A program made the position numbers and the translations under genes. From positions 339,871 to 403,870 of the forward strand of contig CAJNDS010002220.1 of assembly GCA_905221605.1 (NCBI GenBank): a stretch of 64,000 nucleotides of DNA, in the 5' to 3' direction. This DNA is from Symbiodinium natans. Lineage: Eukaryota; Sar; Dinophyceae; Suessiales; Symbiodiniaceae. This document shows positions 63,451 to 64,000 of the stretch, one piece after another (position 1 is the stretch's first letter; the number at the start of each line of letters is the position of its first letter). The notes beneath the pieces are model-generated. The model saw only the letters and a list, made by a program, of their open reading frames with translations. It was not told the origin of the DNA and searched no databases.

Positions 63451-64000
63451 GTCGGCTGGGTGGGGGGGAGGGGGTCGGCTTTGCCTAATCTCCTTTGAAC
63501 GCCCTAATACTGCACCCTACTTGAACACTAGACTCACCAGACCACCATCCAAAGAAGCTCTTCGTCTCTTTCAAAAGGCACCAAGGCCTTCGTCCAGGCT
63601 CAATGTCGGGTTGCCTAAGGTGGTTGCCTACTTGCTTGTTGGTGGCAACTGGTTGCGTTAGAAGCCTTCTGTAAGGGGGATAGCTCTGGCAACAACCTTA
63701 GAACGGCTGTATCGCCCAGCCCTCCAAACAGCATCGCAGTTCCCCTAAACCCTTCAACCCCTCAATCACCCCCAAACCCTCAACCCGAAACCCCTAAACC
63801 CTCAACCCGAAACCCTAATTTAAGAGCCTCCGGCTCAAGCCGCCGACCCCGCTGGACCATAGTTGAAAGGTTTAAACGCGCTCTCAGCTCAAATAATCCA
63901 AAAAAGTTGATGTGCTTGAGCCTCTGTGAAACGTTGGGACCCAAACAGGAGCTGAAGCCAGCTTGAAGGGGGGGGGTGGGGGGGGGTGGGGGGGGGGGGG
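63451..64000. other. PDE intron to the window edge
   Basis: Unique sequence with a few CCCTAAA-like units at 63740-63815 and a poly-G tract at the very end. I found no further PDE exon in it. Confidence 0.6.

Overview
The window looks like nuclear DNA of a dinoflagellate (alveolate). The plant/dinoflagellate-type telomere heptamer TTTAGGG/CCCTAAA and its variants (CCCCTAAA, CCCCAAA, CCCTAAAG, CCCTAAAA, CCCTCAA) are scattered in both orientations from end to end. Between them lie short exon-like islands with AG|G acceptors and a mix of GT and GC donors, a splice-site usage known from dinoflagellates. There are no bacterial-style operons, rRNA genes or convincing tRNA genes. Genus and species cannot be read from the sequence.

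Layout. 1-1.7 kb: telomere-like repeats. 1.7-3.6 kb: one long intronless gene, two discoidin-like domains plus an R-S-E class ADP-ribosyltransferase domain. 3.6-38 kb: repeat-rich DNA with MITE-like elements, an AT-rich island (28.0-29.2 kb), an LRAT-like fragment with an in-frame stop (8.3-8.5 kb), two small unplaced ORFs (30.05 and 31.2 kb), and many short candidate exons of unknown genes. 38.7-64 kb: a spliced plus-strand gene whose 3' half (48.35-63.45 kb) encodes a class I cyclic-nucleotide phosphodiesterase (PDE) domain in at least 13 very small exons (16-65 nt), separated by introns of about 0.3-3 kb full of telomere-like repeats, satellites and MITEs. The reading phases of the exons I assigned fit together, so the domain reads through from the WDFD motif via NPYHS..HAAD, HDVGHPG and YSDRSVLE to STDMSK. 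It runs off the right edge. Phase-compatible exons back to about 38.7 kb probably encode its N-terminal region.

Two other plus-strand genes appear to sit inside PDE introns: a coiled-coil protein of unknown function (about 50.97-52.11 kb) and a membrane-anchored acyl-CoA-binding protein (54.62-55.37 kb). One intron of the coiled-coil gene (51071-51151) is exactly a terminal-inverted-repeat element, that is, an introner-like element; a relative lies at 5.0 kb.

Limits: spliced models were made by eye from frame continuity and splice signals. Individual exons outside the PDE, ACBP and ART genes are provisional. Most apparent ORFs with runs like LNPKP or GLGFRV are translations of the heptamer repeat and were left out.
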